Positions 44,879 through 56,124 of a DNA stretch of 64,000 nt are shown here, piece after piece. The DNA lies in NCBI RefSeq assembly GCF_003667705.1, contig NZ_CP033019.1:3162001-3226000 (forward strand). The letters run 5' to 3'. The translations under genes and the position numbers were made by a program. Each line of letters begins with the position of its first letter. Position 1 is the stretch's first letter. This DNA comes from Janthinobacterium agaricidamnosum (GTDB lineage: Bacteria; Pseudomonadota; Gammaproteobacteria; Burkholderiales; Burkholderiaceae_D). Under the pieces are notes generated by a model, which saw only the letters and a list, made by a program, of their open reading frames with translations, ran no database searches and was not told the origin of the DNA.

Positions 44879-45997
44879 ATGATCAGCAGCCACCATCCCG
44901 GCCAAGGCGCGCGCCCGCGCCCCGTCATGATGATCCCCTTGCGCCGCTGCGGCAGCCATGCCCTGCGCCTGCGCCTGAACCTGTCGCCGCAGTTTTATTC
45001 GCCGTATCCACTGCACCTGGTTGACATGATGCCGCTGCTGCCCCTGTACGGCGACTTGCGCGATGACCGCGCCTACTTTCGCCTGGTGGTCGATGTGGTG
45101 GGCCTGACGGCGGCCAGCATGGTCAAGTGGCCGGAGGTCGTCTTCGATCCGGTGGAAGTGTTCGAGACGCTGCGCGGCCAGCCGCGCAGCATCCACCGCG
45201 TGGCGTGGGAGCTGCTGCTGCGCGCAGGCGAACGCCGCCAGGCGCAGGTGGTGATGGACAAGTCGCTCGACAGCGTGCACTACGCCGACGACATCGTGCG
45301 GCTATATCCCGACATGCTGTTCCTGAACGTGGTGCGCGATCCGCGCGCGCAAGTGGCGTCGATGAACCGCGCCATCATCCACGATTTCGACACGCTGCTC
45401 AATGCCAGGACCTGGCTGGCCGCCCATGCGGCAGCCGACCATGTCGTGCAACGCTATCCGCGGCGCGTGCTGACGATACGCTATGAAGATTTCCTGTCGC
45501 GGCAACAAGAGACGCTGGAAACGGTATGTCATTTTCTCGGCATCGCCTTCCTGCCGCAAATGCTGGACGTGGCCGCGTCGGCGGAGGCGCGACAAATCGC
45601 GCAGTTGTCATCGCTCTGGTCGGCCAACTGCCATGCGCCGATCGCGGCCAACATCGACAAATTCAGGCAGCAGCTATCGGACGATGACATCAACCTCATC
45701 GAAACGCTCACCGGCCCGTATATGGACCGCTACGGCTACGCGCGCCTGAGCCGCGGCGACGCCAACATCACGCCGGCGCTGATCGAACTGGCCGGCAAGC
45801 GCTCGGCGCAAGGACGCGAGCGCGCCTGGCACGCCTTGGAACAGGATAACTTCCGCGATTACGTGCTGCGCCGCTGCCGCGCCGACTATCTGGCCCAGCT
45901 GCATGCACGGCTCAGCCAGGCCAGCGGCGCGCAGGGCAGCAGCACCATCGTCACGCTGGATCAACTCGACCAGGGCGCGTTTGCCGTCAGCGACTAA
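44879..45997 (+). CDS. PAPS-dependent sulfotransferase
   Basis: 372 residues. The 5'-phosphosulfate loop is a variant (PLRRCGSHALRLRLNL in place of PKSGTTWL), and the 3'-phosphate motif is VVRDPRAQVASMNRAI; a following YEDFLSRQQETLETVCHFLG matches bacterial Stf-type enzymes. It transfers sulfuryl from PAPS to an unknown acceptor. GAGGA lies 8 bases before the ATG. A 133-bp palindromic repeat starts at its stop codon. Confidence 0.88.
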   Translation: MISSHHPGQGARPRPVMMIPLRRCGSHALRLRLNLSPQFYSPYPLHLVDMMPLLPLYGDLRDDRAYFRLVVDVVGLTAASMVKWPEVVFDPVEVFETLRGQPRSIHRVAWELLLRAGERRQAQVVMDKSLDSVHYADDIVRLYPDMLFLNVVRDPRAQVASMNRAIIHDFDTLLNARTWLAAHAAADHVVQRYPRRVLTIRYEDFLSRQQETLETVCHFLGIAFLPQMLDVAASAEARQIAQLSSLWSANCHAPIAANIDKFRQQLSDDDINLIETLTGPYMDRYGYARLSRGDANITPALIELAGKRSAQGRERAWHALEQDNFRDYVLRRCRADYLAQLHARLSQASGAQGSSTIVTLDQLDQGAFAVSD

Positions 45998-46128
45998 CAC
46001 CTATCAAAACCTACTGCGCGTCGTAATTTGCGGTCTGCGATGCTCACTGCCTCGGCGGCCCCGTACTTCGTACAGTTGCGCTTCTCAACCGCAACTTCCT
46101 TCCGCTCGCTACGGTTTTGTCAGGTGTT
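45996..46128. repeat. 133-bp imperfect palindromic element (ERIC/MITE-like)
   Basis: Terminal inverted repeats match at 14 of 16 positions (45996-46011 and 46113-46128), and the inner arms pair with interruptions toward a centre holding GTAC-TTC-GTAC (46063-46073). The first bases overlap the sulfotransferase stop. The shape fits a dispersed non-coding repeat; copy number cannot be seen here. The remaining 46129-46324 holds no gene I can see. Confidence 0.65.
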
Positions 46129-46324
46129 GTAAGCGCCTGGCCATCGCCTGCCCCAGGCTGCGCTCCTGCGTCTGAATGCGACTTTTTGACCGGATACCTC
46201 CCCCGCAACGACAAGCATCAGCATGCCGCCGCTGCCGGCCCGACAAGCCATGATCAATGCTCTTTGTTTTCTAAAAACAACAATTTCAATATCGATCGGC
46301 AATGTCCACTAGAATGGTGGGCAT

Positions 46325-47665
46325 ATGAAACATATGATTAGCGCGCCGGTCGCCAGTTTCACCGATTTGCTGCTTGACGCCGTGTGCATGGTTGACGTGG
46401 ACGGGCGCTTCGTGTTCGTCAGCGCCGCTTGCGAACGCATCTTCGGCTACACGCAGCAGGAAATGATCGGCAAGCTCATGCTCGACATGGTCGCCCCCGC
46501 CGACCGCGCCCGCACCCTGGCCGCCGCGCGCGCCATCATGGATGGCCATGCGCAGACGCACTTTGAAAACCGCTACCTGCGCAAGGATGGCAGCCTGGCC
46601 CACATCATGTGGTCGGCCCGCTGGTCCGCCGCCGACCAGCTGCGCGTGGCCGTGGCGCGCGACATCACCTTGCTGAAACAGGCGCAGGCAAAGCAGGCCG
46701 CGCTGTACGCCATTTCCGAAGCCATGCAGGCGACGCAGGACTTGCCCGCCTTGCTGTACCGCATACAGCACATCATCGGCGAGCACTTGCCTGCGCGCAG
46801 CCTGACCTTGCTGCTGCAGGACGAACACGGCGCACAGCCTTTGATGACCTGCCATGCCGGCGACAGCGCGCCGCAGCCGACGCCGTCCCTGGCCAGCCTG
46901 CTGTGCGACGAAGTCCTGCGCAGCGGCCGTCCCTTGCTGCTGCAGGCGGGACAACTGGCCGGCCTGCCGCCGGCGCTGCAAACGGCGGCTGGCGCCCTGT
47001 CCTCGTGCTGGCTTGCCGTGCCCCTGTATTCCTCGCTGGGCAGCATCGGCGCGCTGGCCTTGCAAGGCGGCCAGGATGCCGTCATTGGCACGGCGCAAGA
47101 CCAGGATTTGCTGCAATTTGTCGCAAAGCAACTAGCGACCGCCATCGAGCGCCGGCAGTTGCAGACGCAAATGCAGTTCATGGCCATGCACGATGAACTG
47201 ACCCGTTTGCCGAACCGCCGCCTGTTCCACGACCGCCTGCACACGGCGTTCGCGCGCGCGCACCGCCAGGAAGGCCGGCTGTCGCTGCTGTTCCTGGACT
47301 TGAACAACTTCAAGCGCGTCAACGATGACCACGGCCATGCCTGTGGCGACCTGCTGCTGCAAACGGTGGCGAACCGCCTGCGCGATTGCATGCGCGAAAC
47401 CGACACCTTGGCCAGGATGGGCGGCGATGAATTCGTCGTGCTCCTGGAAAGCAATGTCACACCGGCCGATGTCAGCCTGATCGAGCAAAAGATCCACGCG
47501 GCCCTGGCCGCGCCGCTGCACCTGGGTAACGGACAGCAATTGCGGATCACCGTCAGCATCGGCGTGGCCCACTATCCGGAAGACGGCGATACCATGCAAC
47601 TGCTGTTGCGCCATGCGGACCGGGCCATGTATGCATCGAAGATGCTTGCCGCCGCCTCGCGCTAG
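46325..47665 (+). CDS. PAS-GAF-GGDEF diguanylate cyclase
   Basis: 446 residues. An N-terminal PAS domain (about 10-125), a GAF-like domain (about 130-280) and a C-terminal GGDEF domain with intact MGGDEF active site (about residue 361) and the FLDLNNFKRVNDDHGHACGD helix. It makes cyclic di-GMP. Lacks an RxxD inhibitory site in the usual place (I see RETDTLARMGG). No membrane helix, so it is cytoplasmic. Confidence 0.92.
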   Translation: MKHMISAPVASFTDLLLDAVCMVDVDGRFVFVSAACERIFGYTQQEMIGKLMLDMVAPADRARTLAAARAIMDGHAQTHFENRYLRKDGSLAHIMWSARWSAADQLRVAVARDITLLKQAQAKQAALYAISEAMQATQDLPALLYRIQHIIGEHLPARSLTLLLQDEHGAQPLMTCHAGDSAPQPTPSLASLLCDEVLRSGRPLLLQAGQLAGLPPALQTAAGALSSCWLAVPLYSSLGSIGALALQGGQDAVIGTAQDQDLLQFVAKQLATAIERRQLQTQMQFMAMHDELTRLPNRRLFHDRLHTAFARAHRQEGRLSLLFLDLNNFKRVNDDHGHACGDLLLQTVANRLRDCMRETDTLARMGGDEFVVLLESNVTPADVSLIEQKIHAALAAPLHLGNGQQLRITVSIGVAHYPEDGDTMQLLLRHADRAMYASKMLAAASR

Positions 47666-47706
47666 CCTGCCCTGGCGACAGTACCCGCATGCTATACTTT
47701 CCGGCA

Positions 47707-48087
47707 ATGCTGAGACTCTTCAAAACATGGCTGATCCTGCTGCTGATCGCGGCGGTGCCGCTGCAGGCGGCGGGCGCCATGCGGGCGTGCGCGCCGCTTG
47801 CGGCATCGCCTGCCGCCGCGATGGCAGGGGCTTGCCAGCATCACGCCGTGCAGTCATCCGCCATCACGGACAGCGCCGGCACGCCGGAAGAAAACAAGAC
47901 CCCTGCCAAGCATGCCGCGTGCGGCGCCTGTTCCCTCTTTTGCCTGGGCGCACTGATGCCGCCCGGCCTCTCCCTGCCTGCCGCCGCCGGCACGGGTGCG
48001 CAACGCGTCGCCGCTGCAACGGATACCTTGCTGCCGGGATTCATTCCCGACGGCCCGCGCCGGCCCCCGCGGCCGCTTTCCGCTTAA
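47707..48087 (+). CDS. Exported Cys-rich hypothetical protein (DUF2946-like)
   Basis: 126 residues with an N-terminal signal helix (TWLILLLIAAVPLQAAGA) and a later cysteine group (HAACGACSLFCLGA) like DUF2946 proteins linked to copper. The ATG at 47707 is chosen because TATACT (47692-47697) overlaps the upstream ATG and would be its promoter. It is followed 68 bases later by a DUF411 protein. Confidence 0.65.
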   Translation: MLRLFKTWLILLLIAAVPLQAAGAMRACAPLAASPAAAMAGACQHHAVQSSAITDSAGTPEENKTPAKHAACGACSLFCLGALMPPGLSLPAAAGTGAQRVAAATDTLLPGFIPDGPRRPPRPLSA

Positions 48088-48155
48088 ATTCCAAGCTCGT
48101 CCCAAGCAGGCCACTGCGGTGGCCACGATAGCCCTATTCCGTCTGAAAGCGACAC

Positions 48156-48599
48156 ATGATCAAACATTACATACTGCGCGGCGCCTTCGCCGCCATGCTG
48201 GGCTTGCCCACGTTCGCCATGGCGGCCCTGCCCGTCATTGAAGTCTACAAGAGCGCCTCGTGCGGCTGCTGTTCCGAATGGATCAAGCACCTGGAAGCGA
48301 ACGGTTTCACGGTGCGCGCGAAAAACGTCGAGATGCCGGCGCAATACCGCAAGCTGGCCGGCATTCCCGACGCGCTCGGCTCCTGCCACACGGGCCTCGT
48401 CAACGGCTACGCCATCGAAGGCCATGTGCCGGCCAGCGACATCAAGCAGCTGCTGCGCGAAAAACCCAAGGCGAAGGGCCTGGCCGTGCCGGCAATGCCG
48501 ATGGGCTCGCCAGGCATGGAAGGGCCGCGCAAGGATGCATACGACGTCTTGCTGGTCAAGAGCAATGGCAGCACCAGTGTTTACAAGCACTACCAGTAA
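48156..48599 (+). CDS. DUF411 periplasmic metal-binding protein
   Basis: 147 residues with a signal peptide ending near AMAA. The DUF411 core is present: CGCCSEW (metal-binding CxCC pattern) and SCHTG. Family members lie with copper-resistance genes. The stop codon lies inside a 16-bp tandem duplication (48593-48624). Confidence 0.87.
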   Translation: MIKHYILRGAFAAMLGLPTFAMAALPVIEVYKSASCGCCSEWIKHLEANGFTVRAKNVEMPAQYRKLAGIPDALGSCHTGLVNGYAIEGHVPASDIKQLLREKPKAKGLAVPAMPMGSPGMEGPRKDAYDVLLVKSNGSTSVYKHYQ

Positions 48600-48624
48600 G
48601 ATGCAGGGCCAGTAAGATGCAGGG
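48593..48624. repeat. 16-bp tandem duplication over a stop codon
   Basis: CCAGTAAGATGCAGGG occurs twice in direct succession (48593-48608 and 48609-48624); the TAA stop of the DUF411 gene lies in the first copy. Confidence 0.85.
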
Positions 48625-48634
48625 AAAATGAAAA

Positions 48635-48668
48635 ACGCCGCCGGAATCGCTTCCGGCGGCGTTTTTTT
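48635..48668. terminator. Bidirectional Rho-independent terminator
   Basis: 12-base perfect stem (48635-48646 and 48651-48662) with a TCGC loop, followed by a T run and preceded by five A. It ends the DUF411 gene and the convergent isocitrate dehydrogenase gene. Confidence 0.9.
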
Positions 48669-48706
48669 GTCAGGCAGTAAAGAACTTACTGCCTGTCAGG
48701 ACTGCA

Positions 48707-50938
<2,232 letters not shown>

Positions 50939-51246
50939 GTTCATTCCCTTGTATGCGGTGATGCCTGGTGGTTAACTTTCTTCATTCCAAACACAGGACG
51001 GTTAGCCTTGCTTTGGACGGCTAGTGTGCCGGCGGTGACGCCGTGCTTGCCCACCGCGTATTTTAGACTGTCCTGCCGCTGTTTGTGTATCCGATGGCGA
51101 CGAATCTTATATAAGACAGCAAATATCCGGAACTACCGGGCCAGAATGGCCATTTTCCGCCTTGAAATGGATGCGGGGCGGCGGCACGGCATGTATGCCG
51201 CCTCGAAAAAACATTCCATATTGACAATATCCAAGTGGAAGCGACG
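50939..51246. other. Intergenic region upstream of icd
   Basis: No gene seen. TCTTATATAAGA at 51105-51116 is a perfect 12-base palindrome that may be a regulator site or contain a -10 for icd. Confidence 0.4.
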
Positions 51247-51483
51247 TCACGGTCCCTCGTTCTTGACGATGCCGCGCACATTCGTCAGCGCCAGGCAAAC
51301 GTTCAGCACGATCAAGGCCCAGGCTTCGTCTTGCCAGCCCCAGCACACCCACAGCACGTTGCTGAACAGGAAAACCCAGAACCCGGCAAGGCGCCGCGCG
51401 GCCATGCGCGAGCCCACCAGCCAGGCCGCCAGCAGCGAAGCGGCCATGGCGGGCCATTGCAACAGTTCGATAATGTCCGACAT
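51247..51483 (-). CDS. Small membrane protein of unknown function
   Basis: 78 residues with about three short hydrophobic helices (WPAMAASLLAAWLVGS, LAGFWVFLFSNVLWVCWG, AWALIVLNVCLALTNV). The start at 51483 has GGAGG at 5 bases. The pattern resembles small amino-acid-transporter-like YgaP/DUF proteins only loosely. Confidence 0.65.
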   Translation of the reverse strand: MSDIIELLQWPAMAASLLAAWLVGSRMAARRLAGFWVFLFSNVLWVCWGWQDEAWALIVLNVCLALTNVRGIVKNEGP

Positions 51484-51685
51484 GGCGCCTCCTGTGCATC
51501 GTTCAGTTGGCAATATTGTCTGTTGTTTTATCAGCGCACGCCTGCCCATCCCGCCCCACTTCCCCGTAAATCCTCAGTCGGCTTGATGTCGATTAAGCCA
51601 GCTTATTAAAACAGCCATACGATGAGCGTGCTTGCTTCTTTTATTCATCCATTGTTTGTCTTTTCTCAACTGAAAGGTATTTCAA

Positions 51686-51985
51686 ATGAAACCTGCTATG
51701 CGGAAAATCAAGTCAATACGGCAACAATTGGGACAGGGCATGACGGAATACATCGTCATCGTGGCCCTGATCGCCGTCGCCGCCATCGGCGTATATCAAT
51801 TGTTCGGCGCCACCATACGCAACCAGACGGCCGGTATCGCCATGGAGGTGTCGGGCAAGAACGGCACAGCCGCCATCGCCAAGGCCGGCGGGGCCGCCAC
51901 CAAGGCCGAGACCGCCGCCAAGGACACGGCGAAGAACAGCCTGTCCACGTACGGCGACCAGGCCACCACCGGCAAGCAGGACTAG
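51686..51985 (+). CDS. Flp-like type IVb pilin of the Tad locus
   Basis: 99 residues. A short basic leader ends LGQG and is followed by MTEYIVIVALIAVAAIGVYQLFG: the class III prepilin pattern with Glu at +3 of the hydrophobic segment and a Tyr after it. The C-terminal half is Ala/Lys/Gly-rich, longer than a canonical Flp pilin. GAAAGG lies upstream. First gene of the pilus locus. Confidence 0.8.
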   Translation: MKPAMRKIKSIRQQLGQGMTEYIVIVALIAVAAIGVYQLFGATIRNQTAGIAMEVSGKNGTAAIAKAGGAATKAETAAKDTAKNSLSTYGDQATTGKQD

Positions 51986-52037
51986 GCTGCCGCCGCCAGC
52001 GAGCCCCCGAGCCAATGAGCGCCTCATCCACATCATC

Positions 52038-53453
52038 ATGACACCGCTACAGGCAGTCCGCCTGCCCCCCTTCGCGCAACGCCGCCAGCAAGGCCAGGCG
52101 CTCATCTATGGCATCGTCGTTCTCATGGGCGGCCTGGCCGCCCTGCTCTTCGTTTTCAATACGGGCCAGCTCACGGCGGAAAAAACCAAGCTCGTCAATA
52201 CGGCCGACGCCGTCGCCTACAGCGCCGCTGTCATGCAGGCGCGCGCCCTCAATTTCGACGCCTACACCAACCGCGCGCTGATGGCCAACGAGGTCATGAT
52301 CGCGCAAGCCGTCAGCATCGCCGCGTGGTCCGCCCATGTCGTCAAACATACGGAAAACGTCACCCCCCTCAACTGCCGCAGCTATTACTCCGTGCCGGCG
52401 GCGCTGCTGCTGATCGATTACATCCCCGTCTGCTACCTGCTCAGCTTGCCTACCGCCAGGAATACCGCGCAAGCCGTCGACCAGGTGGCGCAGCAAGCAG
52501 CGCAGGCCAGCGTGCTGGCGTCCGAAGCGGCCAAGGCCGTCCTGCAGGGGGCGCAGGCGAACATGGCGGCCACCATCCTGCCTGCCCGTAAAACGCTGAT
52601 GCAGCAGGTGGCCGACGCCAACTATGCGGGCGACGGCAGCGTACATGTCGACAGCATGCCCATCACCGATACGTTCACGCAGTTCGAGGGAAGCAGCTTC
52701 ATCCGCGCGTATGCGGGCGCCGAACGGGGCCGCTTCAAGCAGGCGGCGCTCGCGGCCGCCCAGCGCGATGCCTTCGTCCGGCAGCGCTCCTGGACCTCGG
52801 CCAATCACCTGCCTTGCCTGTTGGGCAACAAGGCGGAGTTCCGCCGGCGCGGCGGTACGGAGCTCGTCGACTTCGACGAGTGGAAAGCCATGGACACGGC
52901 GTCGCTGCACCACTGGTCCTGGCATACGCACGGCCTGTTTCGCCTGCCCACCTGCGACGACGATGAAATGCCGCTCGGCTACGGCACGCAGGCGGCGGCC
53001 CACGGCACGCCCGACGACAGCGGCGCCGCTTACGGCCAGTCGCGCCCTGGCAATCCCCGCGCCAGCGCCCTGGCCAGCAGCAGCGACTGGCATTACAGCG
53101 GTTTGCCCACCTTTTACGACATCGCCGTGCCGGCCCTGGCCTACGCGTCGACGGACCCGCAGCCGCGCCTGACCTTCGCCATCCGCCTGACGCGGGCGAA
53201 AGACCAGCTCAGGACATCCGATGGCAGCTCCGGCATCAAGCCGGGCGGCCGCCTGGCCCTCATCGACGGCAAGCCGGCCCACGCCGTGCTGGCGGCAGTG
53301 TCCTCCGCACAAGTGTATTTCGAACGGCCAAGCGGGCGCGACGATGGCATGACGGAGTTGGCCAGCCTGTTCAACCCGTATTGGCAAGTGCGCCTCGTGC
53401 CGACCTCGGCGGCCGATCTGGCGGCCGCCACAGCAATGGGAGGCGCGCGATGA
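52038..53453 (+). CDS. TadG-like pilus assembly protein
   Basis: 471 residues. The N-terminal prepilin-like helix (QQGQALIYGIVVLMGGLAALLFVFN) is followed by a long periplasmic domain with TAEKTKLVNTADAVAYSAAVMQARALNFDAY, as in TadG/putative Flp-assembly proteins. Unlike the other pilin-like proteins here it lacks the acidic residue after the leader. It overlaps the next gene by 4 bases (ATGA). Confidence 0.8.
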   Translation: MTPLQAVRLPPFAQRRQQGQALIYGIVVLMGGLAALLFVFNTGQLTAEKTKLVNTADAVAYSAAVMQARALNFDAYTNRALMANEVMIAQAVSIAAWSAHVVKHTENVTPLNCRSYYSVPAALLLIDYIPVCYLLSLPTARNTAQAVDQVAQQAAQASVLASEAAKAVLQGAQANMAATILPARKTLMQQVADANYAGDGSVHVDSMPITDTFTQFEGSSFIRAYAGAERGRFKQAALAAAQRDAFVRQRSWTSANHLPCLLGNKAEFRRRGGTELVDFDEWKAMDTASLHHWSWHTHGLFRLPTCDDDEMPLGYGTQAAAHGTPDDSGAAYGQSRPGNPRASALASSSDWHYSGLPTFYDIAVPALAYASTDPQPRLTFAIRLTRAKDQLRTSDGSSGIKPGGRLALIDGKPAHAVLAAVSSAQVYFERPSGRDDGMTELASLFNPYWQVRLVPTSAADLAAATAMGGAR

Positions 53454-54352
53454 AGCCGTTTGGCCTGTCCTTGTTGCTCCTGCTTTGCATCCTGCTGCCG
53501 GCCAGGGCCAGCACGCAGGCCGAAGATGCCGTGCGTCAAATGCCCATGGTCCACGAAGCGCTGGCGGCGCGCGACGCCACCGTCAAGGTGCACCTGGTCA
53601 GCGCGCGCGGCTACCTGAACGGCAAGCCCGGCGACGCGGCCGGCCTGGCCCGCTTGCACGCGGAAGTACAGGCTTGCGTCCAGCGCAACAGCGAACGGGG
53701 CATCGCCTCGAAGCCGCCACACGCCTGGCCCGAACATGTCATCAGCATGCGTCTGGACACCTATGCTGCCGTCAACCGCAGCATCGTGTACGCCGCCGGC
53801 CTGTCCTATGCCATCGATCCCCGCGATTGCAGTCTGATGGAAGCGCGCACCAGCAAGGCCAGCCTGTCATCGAGCCTGGGGACCTGCGAAGTCGATTTGC
53901 TGGCAAAGACGGCGCACGGTCATTGCGATGCCACGGGGCAGGCGCGCGCCGCGCCGCCGCGCCGCCAGCCGCCGATGACGGCGGCGCAAAAGGCCGACAT
54001 CGTGCGTCTTGCGGCCGGCAGCCCGGCCATGGCCGCATTCGCTGCCGCCATGCAAGCGCACCCGCAGGCGGGCATGGGCGAACGCAAGGTCATCCTCGGC
54101 CTGGAATGCGAGGTCCGGCCCAATCCGCTCGACCCGGAAGGCAAGAACTGCGTGTCGCGCGGCGGCTCCTTTTCCTCGCTGGACGCCATCGGCGAAGCAG
54201 GCATGTCCGGCATGACCTTGGAAATGAGCTCGTCCAACGGCATCGAGCTGCGCGCCACGCAGGCCAGGCTCGACACCCTGGTGCCGAACGCCGTTTTCGC
54301 GCCCTACCTCGAGGGCGGCTTTCGCATCACGCGCCCGGAGAACCGGCCATGA
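53450..54352 (+). CDS. Exported hypothetical protein of the Tad locus
   Basis: 300 residues with a signal peptide (LSLLLLLCILLPARAS). Six cysteines in the mature part suggest disulfides. I do not recognise the domain. It is coupled to both neighbours by ATGA overlaps, so it is part of the pilus transcription unit. Confidence 0.7.
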   Translation: MKPFGLSLLLLLCILLPARASTQAEDAVRQMPMVHEALAARDATVKVHLVSARGYLNGKPGDAAGLARLHAEVQACVQRNSERGIASKPPHAWPEHVISMRLDTYAAVNRSIVYAAGLSYAIDPRDCSLMEARTSKASLSSSLGTCEVDLLAKTAHGHCDATGQARAAPPRRQPPMTAAQKADIVRLAAGSPAMAAFAAAMQAHPQAGMGERKVILGLECEVRPNPLDPEGKNCVSRGGSFSSLDAIGEAGMSGMTLEMSSSNGIELRATQARLDTLVPNAVFAPYLEGGFRITRPENRP

Positions 54353-55170
54353 AACGGCACAGCTTTCGCCCCAGGCACGACCGCGGCCAGGCGCTGACGG
54401 AGTTTCTCGTGCTCGCCGCCGCCTTGTTGCCGCTGTACCTGCTGCTGCCCCTGATCGCCAAATACCAGGACATCGCCACGCAGGCCGGCATGGCCAGCCG
54501 CTACGTCACCTTCGAGGCGATCACGCACAACGATGCGCAGAGTGCCTGGAAGCCGCCGGCAGCCCTGGCCGGCGAAGTGCGCCGGCGCTTTTTCAGCAAT
54601 GCGGACGCCCCCATCAAGACGGGCGATACGGCCGGTAATTTTCTCGCGCACCAGAACCTGTTCTGGCGCGGGCCTGCCGGCATCGCCCTGATCGCGGACT
54701 TCGACAGCGACGTGGCCGTCAGTTTTGGCCCCGGCAACGCGGCCAGCCATGCCGGCGCTTTCACGCCCGCCAGCGACGGCGCACCTTTCAACGGCTTGCC
54801 GGGCACCTCCGCAGGCCTGCACACCGCCGACGAACTGGGCTTGCCAAGCCGCGGCATTTACCGGGGCAACGTCAGCGTGCGCCTGGCCAAGTTGCCGGCA
54901 GGCATCGTTGCCTATCAACCGTTTGACAGTTTCGACCTGGCCATCCACCGCCATACGAGCGTCGCCATCGATGGCTGGGCAGCCGGGGGACCGGCCCAGG
55001 TGCAGTCCCGTCTCGACAGCAAGCTGCTGGTTCCCGCCACGGCGCTGCGCGATGCGGCGGGCGTGGTCAATGCCAGCGTGACCCTGGTGGAAATGGGGCA
55101 CATCCAAGGTCCGAAGCTGGGGCAGCTCGACTTCTGGCGCGATGTCGTGCCGCCCGACCGACTCAGGTAG
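54349..55170 (+). CDS. TadE-like pseudopilin
   Basis: 273 residues. Prepilin-like start RGQALTEFLVLAAALLPLYLLLPLIAKYQDIATQ with Glu in the processing pattern, then a periplasmic domain. It overlaps the previous stop by 4 bases. Minor pilin role is inferred. Confidence 0.78.
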   Translation: MKRHSFRPRHDRGQALTEFLVLAAALLPLYLLLPLIAKYQDIATQAGMASRYVTFEAITHNDAQSAWKPPAALAGEVRRRFFSNADAPIKTGDTAGNFLAHQNLFWRGPAGIALIADFDSDVAVSFGPGNAASHAGAFTPASDGAPFNGLPGTSAGLHTADELGLPSRGIYRGNVSVRLAKLPAGIVAYQPFDSFDLAIHRHTSVAIDGWAAGGPAQVQSRLDSKLLVPATALRDAAGVVNASVTLVEMGHIQGPKLGQLDFWRDVVPPDRLR

Positions 55171-55214
55171 GCATTGCGCCATCCAGCTTATCCGCATCAG
55201 GGGAGATTGCAGAA

Positions 55215-55934
55215 ATGACAGCAAAACAATATCTTCGGCGTCTATCAGGCGCGGCACTGGCGCTGTTGCTGCCCTGCGGTGCCGCTGTGTCGGCGCCGAC
55301 AGCCTGGCCCGTGATCGCTGTTCCCACCGGCATTGAAACCTTTGCCACGGGTGGCGAGATGCGCGTCAATGGCCTGCCGCTGCACATGCGCGGCGTGCTG
55401 TCGGCCAGGACGCCGGTCCAGGTGGCGGCGCTGTTCCGCGCCAGCCTGGGACAACCGCTGACGGAACACACGCGGGACGGCACGCTGGTGCTGGGACGGG
55501 CGCTGGGCGAATTTTACGCCACGGTGCAGCTGCAGCCAGCGGGAAGCGGTACGCGCGGCCTGCTTGCCGTCAGCCACCTGGGCGCCGCGCCGGGGCCGCA
55601 CGATAGCGCCACGGACAGGCTGCTGTCGCGCTTTCCTGCCGGCTCGCGCTTGCTGACGCAAACGCGTTCGGTGGATGGCCCGCGCCGCGCCGAGTTGCTC
55701 ACTGTCAGCAACGCCATGGGCGTCGAGAGCAATGTCCGTCACTTGCGGCGCGCCCTCGAAGCGCAAGGCTACACGCTCGAGCATGCGGACTCGGCTGCCA
55801 GTGCGCCCGGCGGCGCCACCTCGCTGTTTTTCAAGACCTCCGCCAGTGAAGCGCTCGCGGTGATTTACCGCGACAGCCAGGGCCACACGGCCATCGCCCT
55901 GAACACCATCACGCGCCTGGAGTCCGCCAGATGA
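55215..55934 (+). CDS. Exported hypothetical protein of the Tad locus
   Basis: 239 residues with a signal peptide (SGAALALLLPCGAAVSA). Two similar mixed alpha/beta halves may be present. No family recognised. Its stop overlaps the next ATG by 4 bases. Confidence 0.7.
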   Translation: MTAKQYLRRLSGAALALLLPCGAAVSAPTAWPVIAVPTGIETFATGGEMRVNGLPLHMRGVLSARTPVQVAALFRASLGQPLTEHTRDGTLVLGRALGEFYATVQLQPAGSGTRGLLAVSHLGAAPGPHDSATDRLLSRFPAGSRLLTQTRSVDGPRRAELLTVSNAMGVESNVRHLRRALEAQGYTLEHADSAASAPGGATSLFFKTSASEALAVIYRDSQGHTAIALNTITRLESAR

Positions 55935-56119
55935 GGCCCCGCTTCCGCCGCCGGCCGCAAGAGGGGCAATCCAGCGTCGAGTACGCCATCGTCTGCGCCG
56001 CGCTGGCCATCGCCCTGGGCGTGGGCATGAGCGGCGAGACCAGCGTGCTCAGGCAACTGCTGGCCGCCTTCAAGTCCGTGTACCAGGACTTCAGCTACGC
56101 CATTTCCCTGCCCGGCTGA
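55931..56119 (+). CDS. Second small Flp-like prepilin
   Basis: 62 residues, the size of Flp pilins. The leader ends EGQS and is followed by SVEYAIVCAALAIALGVGM with the conserved Glu-Tyr pair. It may be the major pilin or a minor one; the 99-residue protein at the start of the locus is the alternative. Confidence 0.75.
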   Translation: MRPRFRRRPQEGQSSVEYAIVCAALAIALGVGMSGETSVLRQLLAAFKSVYQDFSYAISLPG

Positions 56120-56124
56120 GCATC

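Noticed and set aside
51063..51281. 72-residue minus-strand frame upstream of icd
   Set aside because: Lies over a promoter-like region and has no protein-like features.
53485..54348. Plus-strand frame running into the TadE-like gene from upstream
   Set aside because: It is the shifted frame of the exported hypothetical protein; the true start is the ATG at 54349.
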